A stretch of DNA of 30,865 bases, taken from assembly GCA_035644935.1 (NCBI GenBank), contig DASQNO010000098.1, positions 1 through 30,865 on the forward strand, written 5' to 3'. Position 1 is the first letter of the stretch, and each line of letters begins with the position of its first letter. A program made the translations under genes and the position numbers. Source of the stretch: CADCVW01 sp035644935. GTDB lineage: Bacteria; Pseudomonadota; Alphaproteobacteria; Sphingomonadales; Sphingomonadaceae. A model generated the notes under the pieces. It saw nothing but the letters and a program-made list of their open reading frames with translations. It was not told where the DNA came from and made no database searches. This document shows positions 13,479 through 21,117 of the stretch, piece after piece.

Positions 13479-15253
13479 TGTTCATGGTTCAAGACGCGGG
13501 CGAGGCGACAGGCTTCATCACCGACGCGGTCGCCGCGATGCGGCCCGCCGAGCCGCTGCTGGTGCTCAAGTTCGGCAGCTCCGTCCTGCGCACCGTCGCC
13601 GACCTGCCCCGCGTCGCGGGCGAGATCTATCGCCAACGCCGGCGCGGGTTCGCGGTGGTCGCCGTCGTATCCGCGCTGGAAGGCGAGACCGACCGGCTGT
13701 TCGCGGAAGCGGCGAGCGTTGCGGACGGGACGGCATGCACCGGCGTCGCCGACCTCGTGTCGCTGGGCGAGGCGCGCACCGCGGCGCTGCTGCGCATCGC
13801 GTGCGACCGCATCGGCATGGTGGCGGAGAACTGCCAGCCCGAAGCGCTGGGGCTCGCCACCGTCGGCGGCGAGACCGCGTCGCGGCCGCTGGCGCTCGAC
13901 CCGGCAAGCCTGCGCGCCAGGCTGGCGCGCACCGGGCTGGTCATCGTGCCGGGGTTCGTCGGCATCGGCGCAGGAGGGCAGCGGACGCTGCTGGAGCGCG
14001 GCGGATCGGACTTCTCCGCCATTTATCTGGGCGGCGAAATGGGCGCGGCGGCGGTGCGGTTGTACAAGGACGCCGACGGTGTTTTCGAGGCCGATCCGGC
14101 CCGCGATCCCTCGGCGCGGCGCTATGACGAGATCAGCTGGGACGACGCGCTGCAGGTCGCGCGTCCGCTGATTCAACCGCAGGCGGTGGCGTATGCCGCC
14201 GCCCGCCGGCTGCCCATCGAGATCGAGGCGATCGGCAGCGACCGCGTGAGCCGGGTAGGACCCGTGACGGCTGTGCCCCGCGCCGATGTCGCGGGCCCGC
14301 CGGTGCGGGTGGCGCTGGCGGGATACGGCGTTGTGGGACAAGCGGTGGCGCGCAGATTGGCGCAGGAACCGCGTTTCGCAGTGGTCTCGGTGCTTGTTCG
14401 CGACGAGAACAAGCCGCGCGGCGTGCCAAGTCCGGTGGCGGTGACCACGGATCCGGCGCAGATCGCGCTTCAATCGCCCGACATCCTGGTGGATGCGCTG
14501 TCCTGCGACCGTTTGAGCGCCCTTTTGTGCGGCGAGCAGCTGCGCGCGGGCGGGCACGTCGCCAGCGCCAGCAAGCGCGTGGTCAGCGACGCGGGCGCGG
14601 CGCTGGCGGCCGGTGCGCGCGGCGGCGCGGCCTTGGCCTATTCGGCGGCGGTCGGCGGCGGCGTGCCGATGCTGGAGACGGTCGCGCGGGTGCGGGCGGA
14701 CGGCGGGTCGATCGTGCGCGCGTGGGGCGTGCTCAACGGCACGGTGAACGCGATCCTGACGGGCATGGCGCAGGGGCAGGACTTCGCCGCCGCGTTGCGG
14801 CGGGCGCAGGCGGCGGGGTTCGCCGAGGAAGACCCGAGCGCGGACCTCAGCGGCGCGGACGCGGCGGCCAAGCTCCGGATCATCGCGCGTGCGGCCTTTG
14901 CCGGGGTGGAGCCGGCGGTCGACGTGGAGGCGCTGGACGACGCGGCTGCGGCGCGCATCGCGGCGAGCGGCGAGCGCTGGGTGCAGGTCGCCGAGCTGGT
15001 GAGCACCGGGGGCCATGTGGCCGGCCGCGTCCGACTGGCGCCTTCGGCCGTGCTGGGCGTAGCGGACCTGCCGGACGATGAGTGGAACTGCCTGCATCTG
15101 GAGCTGGCGAATGGACGGCGACTGTCCTGTACCGGGCGCGGGGCGGGCGGGGCGGCGACGGCGGAAGCGATCGTGGCCGACCTGTACGACCTCGCGGCGC
15201 TGGCGCGTCCGGTCGCAACGCGGCTGCCGATTCCGCTGACCGTCGCGTGCTGA
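13478..15253 (+). CDS. Fused aspartate kinase - homoserine dehydrogenase lacking ACT domains
   Basis: Bifunctional enzyme of 591 residues. The N-terminal half (about 25-265) is an aspartate kinase-like domain: LKFGSSV with Lys31, VVSALEGETDRL, SLGEARTAALL, then VPGFVGIGAGGQRTLLERGG and SDFSAIYLG, and LYKDADGVFEADPA. The C-terminal half (about 275-590) is homoserine dehydrogenase. It has the NAD(P)-binding VALAGYGVVGQAVARRL, the SASKRVV segment (usually TANK-like), YSAAVGGGVPMLE, GVLNGTVNAILTGM, and AGFAEEDPSADLSGADAAAK. E. coli ThrA and MetL are about 810-820 residues with regulatory ACT domains in between; none fits here. The kinase motif reads KFGSS instead of KFGGSS/KFGGTS, so kinase activity should not be assumed. 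I choose ATG 13478 with GAGGGG upstream; the frame is open to 13280 but that would run through the riboswitch. Confidence 0.9.
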   Translation: MFMVQDAGEATGFITDAVAAMRPAEPLLVLKFGSSVLRTVADLPRVAGEIYRQRRRGFAVVAVVSALEGETDRLFAEAASVADGTACTGVADLVSLGEARTAALLRIACDRIGMVAENCQPEALGLATVGGETASRPLALDPASLRARLARTGLVIVPGFVGIGAGGQRTLLERGGSDFSAIYLGGEMGAAAVRLYKDADGVFEADPARDPSARRYDEISWDDALQVARPLIQPQAVAYAAARRLPIEIEAIGSDRVSRVGPVTAVPRADVAGPPVRVALAGYGVVGQAVARRLAQEPRFAVVSVLVRDENKPRGVPSPVAVTTDPAQIALQSPDILVDALSCDRLSALLCGEQLRAGGHVASASKRVVSDAGAALAAGARGGAALAYSAAVGGGVPMLETVARVRADGGSIVRAWGVLNGTVNAILTGMAQGQDFAAALRRAQAAGFAEEDPSADLSGADAAAKLRIIARAAFAGVEPAVDVEALDDAAAARIAASGERWVQVAELVSTGGHVAGRVRLAPSAVLGVADLPDDEWNCLHLELANGRRLSCTGRGAGGAATAEAIVADLYDLAALARPVATRLPIPLTVAC

Positions 15254-16230
15254 ACATCCGTTCGGAGCCGCTGGCAAACGCGGTGAAGGCCTGGGACTTC
15301 GCGGTCCCCCTGCCGCCACGCCTCGCGCGGTTCGGGCCGTCGGTGCGCGCAATGCTGACTGGCGGCGGGAACGAGCCGGCGGTGGTGGTGATCGGCGGCA
15401 TATCGGCGACGCGCTTCGCCGCGGGCCAAGCGGACGGCGGCGCGGGGTGGTGGCCGGGAATGGTGGGCGCGGGTTGCGCGGTCGATCCGGCGCGCCGGGC
15501 GGTCCTCGCGTTCGACTTCGCCGCCGACGAAACGGGCGCGGCGGCGCCGACGACGCGGGACCAGGCGGAGGTCGCGATCGCCGTCATGAACGCGGCCGGG
15601 ATCGACCGCGCGGCCATCGTCGCGGCATCCTACGGCGGCATGGTGGCGCTGAGCCTCGCCGCCGCGTTTCCGGGCCGCGTCGAGCGGCTGGCCGTCATCT
15701 CCGCCGACGCCCGGCCGCACCCGACGGCGACCGCGATGCGCGAGCTGCAGCGGCGCACGGTGGCGCTAGGCATGGCGCGCGGCTGCGGCGCCGAAGCGCT
15801 GGCGATCGCGCGCGGCTGGGCGATGCTGAGCTACCGCACGCCCGAGGAGTTCGGGGAGCGGTTCGCGGGCGGGTTGCCCACGGATGATCCACGCGGCACG
15901 AGCGCACCCGGGGCGTACCTGCGCGCGTGCGGTGACAGCTTCGCGCGGCGCATGTCGCCGGGCCGGTTCCTGAGCCTGTCCGGCTCGATCGACCGGCACG
16001 ATGTCGATCCGGCTGCGGTGCGCGCGCCGGCGCTGCTGATCGGCGCGGCCTGCGACCAGCTGATCCCGCCGTCCGGGATGCGCGATCTCGCGGATCGGCT
16101 GGGCGGACCGGCGAGGCTGCACATGCGCGTCTCGCGATGGGGGCACGACATGTTCCTAAAGGAAGCGAGCGAAATCGGGGCGCTGGTCGGGCCATTCCTC
16201 GACGCGCCGCTCGGGGAGAACGTCGCATGA
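15247..16230 (+). CDS. metX: Homoserine O-acyltransferase, MetX-like alpha/beta-hydrolase fold
   Basis: Predicted to activate homoserine with an acetyl or succinyl group, the committed step of methionine synthesis. The best start is a GTG at 15247 that overlaps the end of the dehydrogenase gene, giving 327 residues. The catalytic triad is visible as Ser128 in AASYGGM, Asp270 in GAACDQLIPP, and His300 in WGHDMFLKE. The segment RPHPTATAMRELQRRTVALG is a signature of MetX-type acyltransferases and resembles the shorter homoserine O-succinyltransferases of Xanthomonas more than classical HATs. Acyl donor therefore remains open. The gene is translationally coupled on both sides. Confidence 0.88.
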   Translation: MLNIRSEPLANAVKAWDFAVPLPPRLARFGPSVRAMLTGGGNEPAVVVIGGISATRFAAGQADGGAGWWPGMVGAGCAVDPARRAVLAFDFAADETGAAAPTTRDQAEVAIAVMNAAGIDRAAIVAASYGGMVALSLAAAFPGRVERLAVISADARPHPTATAMRELQRRTVALGMARGCGAEALAIARGWAMLSYRTPEEFGERFAGGLPTDDPRGTSAPGAYLRACGDSFARRMSPGRFLSLSGSIDRHDVDPAAVRAPALLIGAACDQLIPPSGMRDLADRLGGPARLHMRVSRWGHDMFLKEASEIGALVGPFLDAPLGENVA

Positions 16231-17387
16231 GCAAGCGGCGCGCGCCTTCCACGATCGCCGCGTCCGCCGGCGTCGCGGCCCCGCCGCCGCCGGGCAGCGT
16301 CGCGCCCCCGCTCTGGTCGTCCGACACCTATGAGTGGCCCGACGCGGAGATGAAGCCGCCCTACGACTACGCGCGCACCGTCAATCCCAACCGCGACATG
16401 CTGGCGGGGGCGCTGGCCGAGCTGGAGGGCGCGGCGGGCGGCGTTGTGACCAACAGCGGCCAATCGGCGCTGCTGCTGGCGACGTTTCTGGTGCCCCACG
16501 GCGGCCTCGTGGTGGCGCCGCACGATTGCTATGGCGGCACGTATCGGCTGCTAAGCGGCCTCGCCGAGCGCGGAACACTGCGCGTCCGGTTCGTCGACGG
16601 GCGCGACGAGCCCGCCTTCGCCGCCGTGATGGCCGAGCGCCCGGCGATGGTCTGGATCGAAACGCCCAGCAACCCGCTGCTCCGGCTGGTCGACATCGCC
16701 GCGTTGGCGGCGGCCGGGCGCGGGGCGGGGGCGCTGGTGGTCGCGGACAATACGCTGCCGACGCCGGTGCGGCAGCGGCCGCTGGAGCTCGGCTGCGACC
16801 TGGTGATGCATTCCACGACCAAGGCGCTGAACGGGCACGGCGACCTGATCGGCGGCGCGTTGCTGGCGCGCGACCCGGCGGTGGTGGAGACGATCGCGTG
16901 GTGGGCCAATGCCGCCGGGCTGACCGGCGGCGCGCACGACGCGCACCAGACGCTGCGCGGCCTCCGCACGCTGGACATCCGCGTCGCGCGGCAGGAGGCG
17001 AGCGCGCGGGAGATCGCCGCGTGGCTGAGCGCGCGGCCGGAAGTCGCGGCCATGCATTATCCCGGGCTGGCGACGCACCCCGATCATGCGCTGAGCCTCC
17101 GCCAGCAGGACGGCCCGGGCTTCATGGTCGCGTTCGACCTGCACGGCGGACTGCCCGCGGCACGCGCGCTGACCGGCGCGCTGGAGCTGATCACCCTGGC
17201 GTCGTCGCTCGGCAGCTACGCGACGCTGATCTGCACGCCCGCCAGTATGACGCACCGAGGCATGCCGCCTGAGGCGCAGGCGGCGGCGGGGATCGGACCC
17301 GGGCTGCTGCGGATTTCCGTGGGGCTGGAGGACCCGGGCGACCTCATCGCGGACCTGGCGCGGGGGTTGGCCAAGGTTAGAGCGTGA
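16227..17387 (+). CDS. metB: Cystathionine gamma-synthase-type PLP enzyme
   Basis: PLP enzyme predicted to condense acyl-homoserine with cysteine to cystathionine. The ATG at 16227 overlaps the metX stop as ATGA and has GGGGAG upstream. Product is 386 residues. Motifs: YDYARTVNPNRDMLAGALAE, NSGQSALLLA, VWIETPSNPLLRLVDIAA, the PLP-contact Asp in VVADNTLPTP, and Schiff-base Lys199 in HSTTKALNGHGDLIGG. SLGSYATLICTPASMTHRGM near the C-terminus is the usual Cys/Met family tail. The LNGHGDLIGG form points to gamma-synthase. Acting instead as an O-acylhomoserine sulfhydrylase cannot be excluded. It is the last gene of the operon. Confidence 0.88.
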   Translation: MSKRRAPSTIAASAGVAAPPPPGSVAPPLWSSDTYEWPDAEMKPPYDYARTVNPNRDMLAGALAELEGAAGGVVTNSGQSALLLATFLVPHGGLVVAPHDCYGGTYRLLSGLAERGTLRVRFVDGRDEPAFAAVMAERPAMVWIETPSNPLLRLVDIAALAAAGRGAGALVVADNTLPTPVRQRPLELGCDLVMHSTTKALNGHGDLIGGALLARDPAVVETIAWWANAAGLTGGAHDAHQTLRGLRTLDIRVARQEASAREIAAWLSARPEVAAMHYPGLATHPDHALSLRQQDGPGFMVAFDLHGGLPAARALTGALELITLASSLGSYATLICTPASMTHRGMPPEAQAAAGIGPGLLRISVGLEDPGDLIADLARGLAKVRA

Positions 17388-17769
17388 AGCTTGCATCGCG
17401 CGTGGCGAGGCAGCGGATGCGAACGAGGACGTCGTAGCGGAAGCGGTCGGGCCGGCTTTTCCTCGGTTAGCTCAGGCCGTTGAGCTGCCCGCCGGGCGAG
17501 AGGGATGTCCGCCATCAAACCTTGCGAACATGCGCGGTATGGCAGCTAAGCGCCGCGGGTCGACGTTCAGGCCGCTGATAGCTAGTCGAAAAAAGCGGAC
17601 GCTGGTTCGGCCGCTTCTTCTCTGCTGCGAGCAACTAGCTGATTTCTCGAAAGCTGCGTTCTACGGATCCGCGTCTGTTCGCCTAGTGCGGCAGGGACCG
17701 CCCATACTGTTTCGGAGATTTGAGTGCCGCAGTAAGCTTCGTTGAAGAAGATAAGCGGCCTAGATTACA
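17388..17769. other. Gene-free stretch between metB and the beta-hydroxylase gene
   Basis: No convincing coding sequence on either strand. Two small hairpins lie just after metB: AGCTCA/TGAGCT (17469-17486) and GCCC/GGGC (17487-17497), neither followed by a T-run. The right half is less GC-rich than the operon before it. It is the shared 3' region of two convergent genes. Confidence 0.6.
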
Positions 17770-18915
17770 TCAATCGGAAAAAAGCGCAGCAAGTTCATGT
17801 TTCTCCTGCTCGCTTAATTCAGGTCTCCAAATATCAAATATCAAGACGATGCGGTCCTCTGAACCGTCGTTCCAGGCCTCATGATCTATCGTGTCGTCGA
17901 AGATCATTAACTTGCCTTCTTCCCACTCCCGCACTTCGTTTCCAACCCGAAAGCGGCATCCCGGTGGGACAATCAAGGGCAGATGGCAGGTCAGCCGCAT
18001 GTTATACATGCCGGTATGAGGGGCGATGTGGGCGCCCGCCTTCAGCATGGAGAAAAGTACCACGGGTCCCACTCCCGGGATGCGCATCAACGGTGCTTGG
18101 AGAACAGCCTCCCAAGTACGCGGGCAGCGGTGAATTAGCTCCGGCGCTAACCAGCCGTTCTCGCACAGGCTGAGGACGCTCCAATCCTTGCTGCCAATCA
18201 GCTGCTTGTTGGTCTCAAGAGGTGCTGTTCTGAGGTGGGTTTCAATGTAGGCCCGGAAATCGTCGAGGTCGTTCTTCAAGAACGTGCCAAGCTCCTCGCG
18301 GATCGGACCGGTAGCTGCCTCCAAGGCTGGTGCCCAGCTGAATTGATTGGACTCGTAGAATTGAGTCTGCGGCAGCTCGGGAAAGGTATATTCCGTCGGC
18401 TGCTGGAAGAAGAGCTTGCGGCGGCCTGCGGCGAGCTCAAGCGAATGACGAAATCGTGGGCTCCAGCTTTGCGCCGGCACACCGCGATCGGACAATCTCT
18501 GCACGCGTCGCGCATGGGCTTCAGCTTGTAAGCCTGCAAGCGCCTGCTCCGCTCGTAGGATATCCTCAACTTCTTCTCGTCGCAAATGCTTGCCCTCGGC
18601 AGCACGGAGCGCGCTGCTGTAGAAAGAGCATGCGAGCCCAGTGTCGCCGACGCGTGCGCGGCAATCGCCCTTGATGATGAGCCCGAGCACCGATTGCGGT
18701 TCGATCTCAAGCAAGCGGTTGATCGCTGCCTCTTCGCCATCTCGGTCGCTTTCGGCGCCGCAAGCGGCGGCGAGGAGCAGCCACGCGCCCTCGTTCGCAG
18801 ACCCAGAGGACGTTAGCTTCTCGAAATGGCTCCGGGCTTCCAAAGCGCGCCCATTCGCAAGAGCCTCCGAGCCCTCCTCCATCAGCTTCGCCAGATCATC
18901 GTCGCTCAGCTGCAA
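17770..18915 (-). CDS. Aspartyl/asparaginyl beta-hydroxylase family protein with N-terminal TPR-like region
   Basis: Predicted Fe(II)/2-oxoglutarate-type dioxygenase of 381 residues. The first 120 or so residues look like TPR helices (EALANGRALEARSHFEKLTS, then AINRLLEIEP). The C-terminal AspH-like domain has the paired-His metal site of the family: His300 in IAPHTGMYNMRLTCHLPL and His345 in DDTIDHEAWN. Between them is WEEGKLMIFDD, and the RIVLIFDIWRP strand follows. The start is TTG at 18915 with AAGGA four bases upstream; no in-frame ATG precedes it. Base composition is visibly less GC-rich than its neighbours and it is flanked by empty stretches, which hints at separate origin. The substrate (peptide, lipid or free amino acid) is not evident. 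Confidence 0.85.
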   Translation of the reverse strand: MQLSDDDLAKLMEEGSEALANGRALEARSHFEKLTSSGSANEGAWLLLAAACGAESDRDGEEAAINRLLEIEPQSVLGLIIKGDCRARVGDTGLACSFYSSALRAAEGKHLRREEVEDILRAEQALAGLQAEAHARRVQRLSDRGVPAQSWSPRFRHSLELAAGRRKLFFQQPTEYTFPELPQTQFYESNQFSWAPALEAATGPIREELGTFLKNDLDDFRAYIETHLRTAPLETNKQLIGSKDWSVLSLCENGWLAPELIHRCPRTWEAVLQAPLMRIPGVGPVVLFSMLKAGAHIAPHTGMYNMRLTCHLPLIVPPGCRFRVGNEVREWEEGKLMIFDDTIDHEAWNDGSEDRIVLIFDIWRPELSEQEKHELAALFSD

Positions 18916-19138
18916 AACATCCTTGCCAAGTCAAACACTCCCTAACTCCACGGATGTGGTCTAGCTATGGGCCTTCATTGAAGCCTTATGAACCGCTGAG
19001 CATCCTGGGTCCAGCATGGCAGACATCCGGGATCTTGAGGTGCTTCATGCCGCGCAAATTGCGCGATGATTGGCGGTGACATGTCCGTCACGTCGCTCAA
19101 CTCCGCGCTTTTGAACGGCCGTTAGCGATCAGCAAAGA

Positions 19139-20428
19139 TCAGCGGTCGAGCGCCGGTTGAGCTTGGAGCATCGGCGACGCCTTTCCGAGTTCTGCGTCTA
19201 TTTGGCGGACCAGAGCCTGATAGTGCCGAGCTTCGACCGTGCCGTACCGGCGGACGAATTCGGCCTCCGACAAACCTTCCCTGACGCGCAGCAAGCTTGG
19301 CGGAAGCAGTTCGTTCTCGGTCACGCCTGCGAGGTTCCGCGCCGTTCGGTAGGCGAACCGCGGATCCACTGCCGCCGCGGCAGCGCGAATGCCCGACCTG
19401 TCTGCCGCCAGATCGACGAACGAGAACCCGGAGCCGTCGGGCAAGCTGTCGGAAAGCTCCTTCCATTCACCCAGAGTGGTGGCGGATCGCTCACCCAGGA
19501 CCGCCCTCAGCGCGGCCGAAAAGGCCCAGTGCTTGGCGAGATCGGCCCGCCCGGCAAGCAGCATCGTCTCGCTGGTCCGGGCGCACGCATTGGCTTGCCG
19601 GTTGGCCGAAGGCGCCAGCCTTTTGGCTTCCTCGCCCACGATGTAGAAGGAGAGAGCGACGAGAGCGGCGCGGTTGAAGCGTTGGGCGTCCTGGACCGGC
19701 GCATTCGCAAAGACGCGCCGGACCAGCACCGCCAACTCGGCGCTCGGCTCATTTTCCTGGGCCGCCACGATCCAGCAATAGATCCGGGCGACCCGGGCGC
19801 CGTCGACCTCGGACCCGCTCGCCCGGATCGCATCGTCGACCAGCCCCGTTCTTGCCGGCAGGCTCAACTCGGCCCGCACCTGGTGGTCGGCGACGCTGAG
19901 CCTCCGGACCAGGACGTCGAGCGGGGCAATGTCGATCCCCTTGGCCGCCAAGAGCCGGCGCGCCAGTTCGGCGGCCGGTCTGCCGGCAGCCAAAGGCAGG
20001 GACAGCCGGCCCGCCTTCAGTTTGACGGCCGGGAAGCCCTGATGTTCGCCCTGCACCGTCGCGGACGTGTTCAGCCAGAAACGCTCGAGTACCGGGTAAC
20101 TGGCACGCACGGTCAGAACATCTCCCGAGACCGCCGCGTCCGCTCGCCCAGCGCCGACGACATCATTTCCCAGGGCGGCCAGGCCCCGAAGCATGTCATT
20201 GTCCAGGCGGACCGGCGCGCCGGAGACGCTCGGACGCTGCGCCTGCCTGATCTGCCGAAGCGCGCCGCGCGCAGCGTCGATGTTCCGCGCCGTGGAGCGG
20301 CCGGGGGAGGGCACCGCGGGCTCTGAACTGAGCAGCAAAAGGCAAAAGGCGACGAGCCCGAGGGCGAGGCCGGATGCCAGTCGAAGGAGGAGCTTGTGCG
20401 GACTAGGTTTGCTGGGCGCGGAAGCCAT
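19139..20428 (-). CDS. Conserved-looking membrane-anchored protein of unknown function
   Basis: I do not recognise a named family. The 429 residues start with a basic stretch and one hydrophobic helix at about 14-36 (LASGLALGLVAFCLLLLSS), so it is probably anchored in the inner membrane with a periplasmic body. The middle is alpha/beta with many Ala, Leu and Arg. The most distinctive part is near the C-terminus: KHWAFSAALRAVLG, then GEWKELSDSLPDGSGFSF and VDLAADRSGIRAA, which reads like a conserved core. Codon use and GC are normal for the window. It lies 79 bp downstream of the DUF5654-like gene on the same strand. Confidence 0.8.
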   Translation of the reverse strand: MASAPSKPSPHKLLLRLASGLALGLVAFCLLLLSSEPAVPSPGRSTARNIDAARGALRQIRQAQRPSVSGAPVRLDNDMLRGLAALGNDVVGAGRADAAVSGDVLTVRASYPVLERFWLNTSATVQGEHQGFPAVKLKAGRLSLPLAAGRPAAELARRLLAAKGIDIAPLDVLVRRLSVADHQVRAELSLPARTGLVDDAIRASGSEVDGARVARIYCWIVAAQENEPSAELAVLVRRVFANAPVQDAQRFNRAALVALSFYIVGEEAKRLAPSANRQANACARTSETMLLAGRADLAKHWAFSAALRAVLGERSATTLGEWKELSDSLPDGSGFSFVDLAADRSGIRAAAAAVDPRFAYRTARNLAGVTENELLPPSLLRVREGLSEAEFVRRYGTVEARHYQALVRQIDAELGKASPMLQAQPALDR

Positions 20429-20507
20429 CGGAGCTTTTCACATGCAACGTCCGTTGCGGGAAGCGCGGACGGCGCACGTTACGCTCTGCATGCGGCAAGC
20501 CGCCTCC

Positions 20508-20759
20508 TCAACCCTCGGCCTCTCGGGTGACGGCGGCTTCGCCACCCACTCGCGCGGCCAGCTTCCCAAGCCATACCAGCACGACGATCGCGAGCACGGT
20601 CGCGAGGATCGCGTAGGTGTAGAGCCCTGCCAGGCTGTCGCCGAGGCCCAGCATCGCCAGCGTGGCTTTGATGGCTTCGTTCCATGCAAGTGCGGCGACC
20701 AGGCCGAATGACGCCGACGCCAGCGCGATCATGGTTTGGATGAAGGCGCGATGGTTCAC
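20508..20759 (-). CDS. Small two-helix membrane protein (DUF5654-like)
   Basis: An 83-residue protein beginning at GTG 20759, with AAGGGA about seven bases upstream. The frame is open further up to 20888 but without an equally good site. FIQTMIALASASFGLVAALAWNE and the second helix (YTYAILATVLAIVVLVWLG) give two transmembrane segments. The sequence FGLVAALAWNEAIKA resembles the DUF5654 family of small membrane proteins. Role unknown. Confidence 0.75.
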   Translation of the reverse strand: MNHRAFIQTMIALASASFGLVAALAWNEAIKATLAMLGLGDSLAGLYTYAILATVLAIVVLVWLGKLAARVGGEAAVTREAEG

Positions 20760-20787
20760 GGCTCGTCCCTTATCAGCAAGTAAGACG

Positions 20788-20815
20788 AATCTACCACGCG
20801 GCCGAAAAGGTTCAA
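20788..20815 (-). promoter_or_regulatory. Candidate promoter for the small membrane protein gene
   Basis: Read on the minus strand, TTGAAC (20815-20810) and TAGATT (20793-20788) are separated by 16 bases. Each matches four of six consensus positions. A start near 20781 would leave a leader of about 22 bases before the GTG. Confidence 0.3.
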
Positions 20816-20917
20816 CTCGCTCGAACGAGGGGAACCTCGATCGGGAAGGGTGGTACGGACCCAAATAGAACATCGGTGCGGATCGCACGTTGTGGGCCGT
20901 GACAGGAGAACAGAGCG

Positions 20918-21109
20918 ATGAACCACCCGGCTGACGAACCCCACCACCCTTTGCCCCGCGACGCGCGGTCGCGGCACGATCGCTTGCCCGAGGACATCGA
21001 AGGCGCGCGTCCGTCAGGTGAGGACGACCCCGCGGCGCCCGAGCCCGACCCGGACGCGCCGCCCCCGATGCATTACCGCAACCCGGACGGCACGCCCTAC
21101 GACCAGTAG
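20918..21109 (+). CDS. Small acidic, proline-rich hypothetical protein
   Basis: A 63-residue protein with a clear AGGAGA about nine bases before the ATG. It is rich in Asp, Glu, Pro and His (EDDPAAPEPDPDAPPPMHY), has no hydrophobic segment, and is probably disordered. It ends eight bases from the convergent TonB receptor stop and runs divergently from the DUF5654-like gene. No family recognised; coding status rests on the RBS and composition. Confidence 0.6.
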   Translation: MNHPADEPHHPLPRDARSRHDRLPEDIEGARPSGEDDPAAPEPDPDAPPPMHYRNPDGTPYDQ

Positions 21110-21117
21110 GGCGCGAG

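Noticed and set aside
13283..15352. 689-codon open frame antisense to the aspartate kinase-homoserine dehydrogenase gene
   Set aside because: Arg/His/Pro-rich GC-driven shadow with no domain; the plus strand encodes clear enzyme motifs.
20829..20860. EcfG-type stress promoter (GGAAC) before the 63-residue ORF
   Set aside because: The -10 half reads CGGA rather than CGTT.
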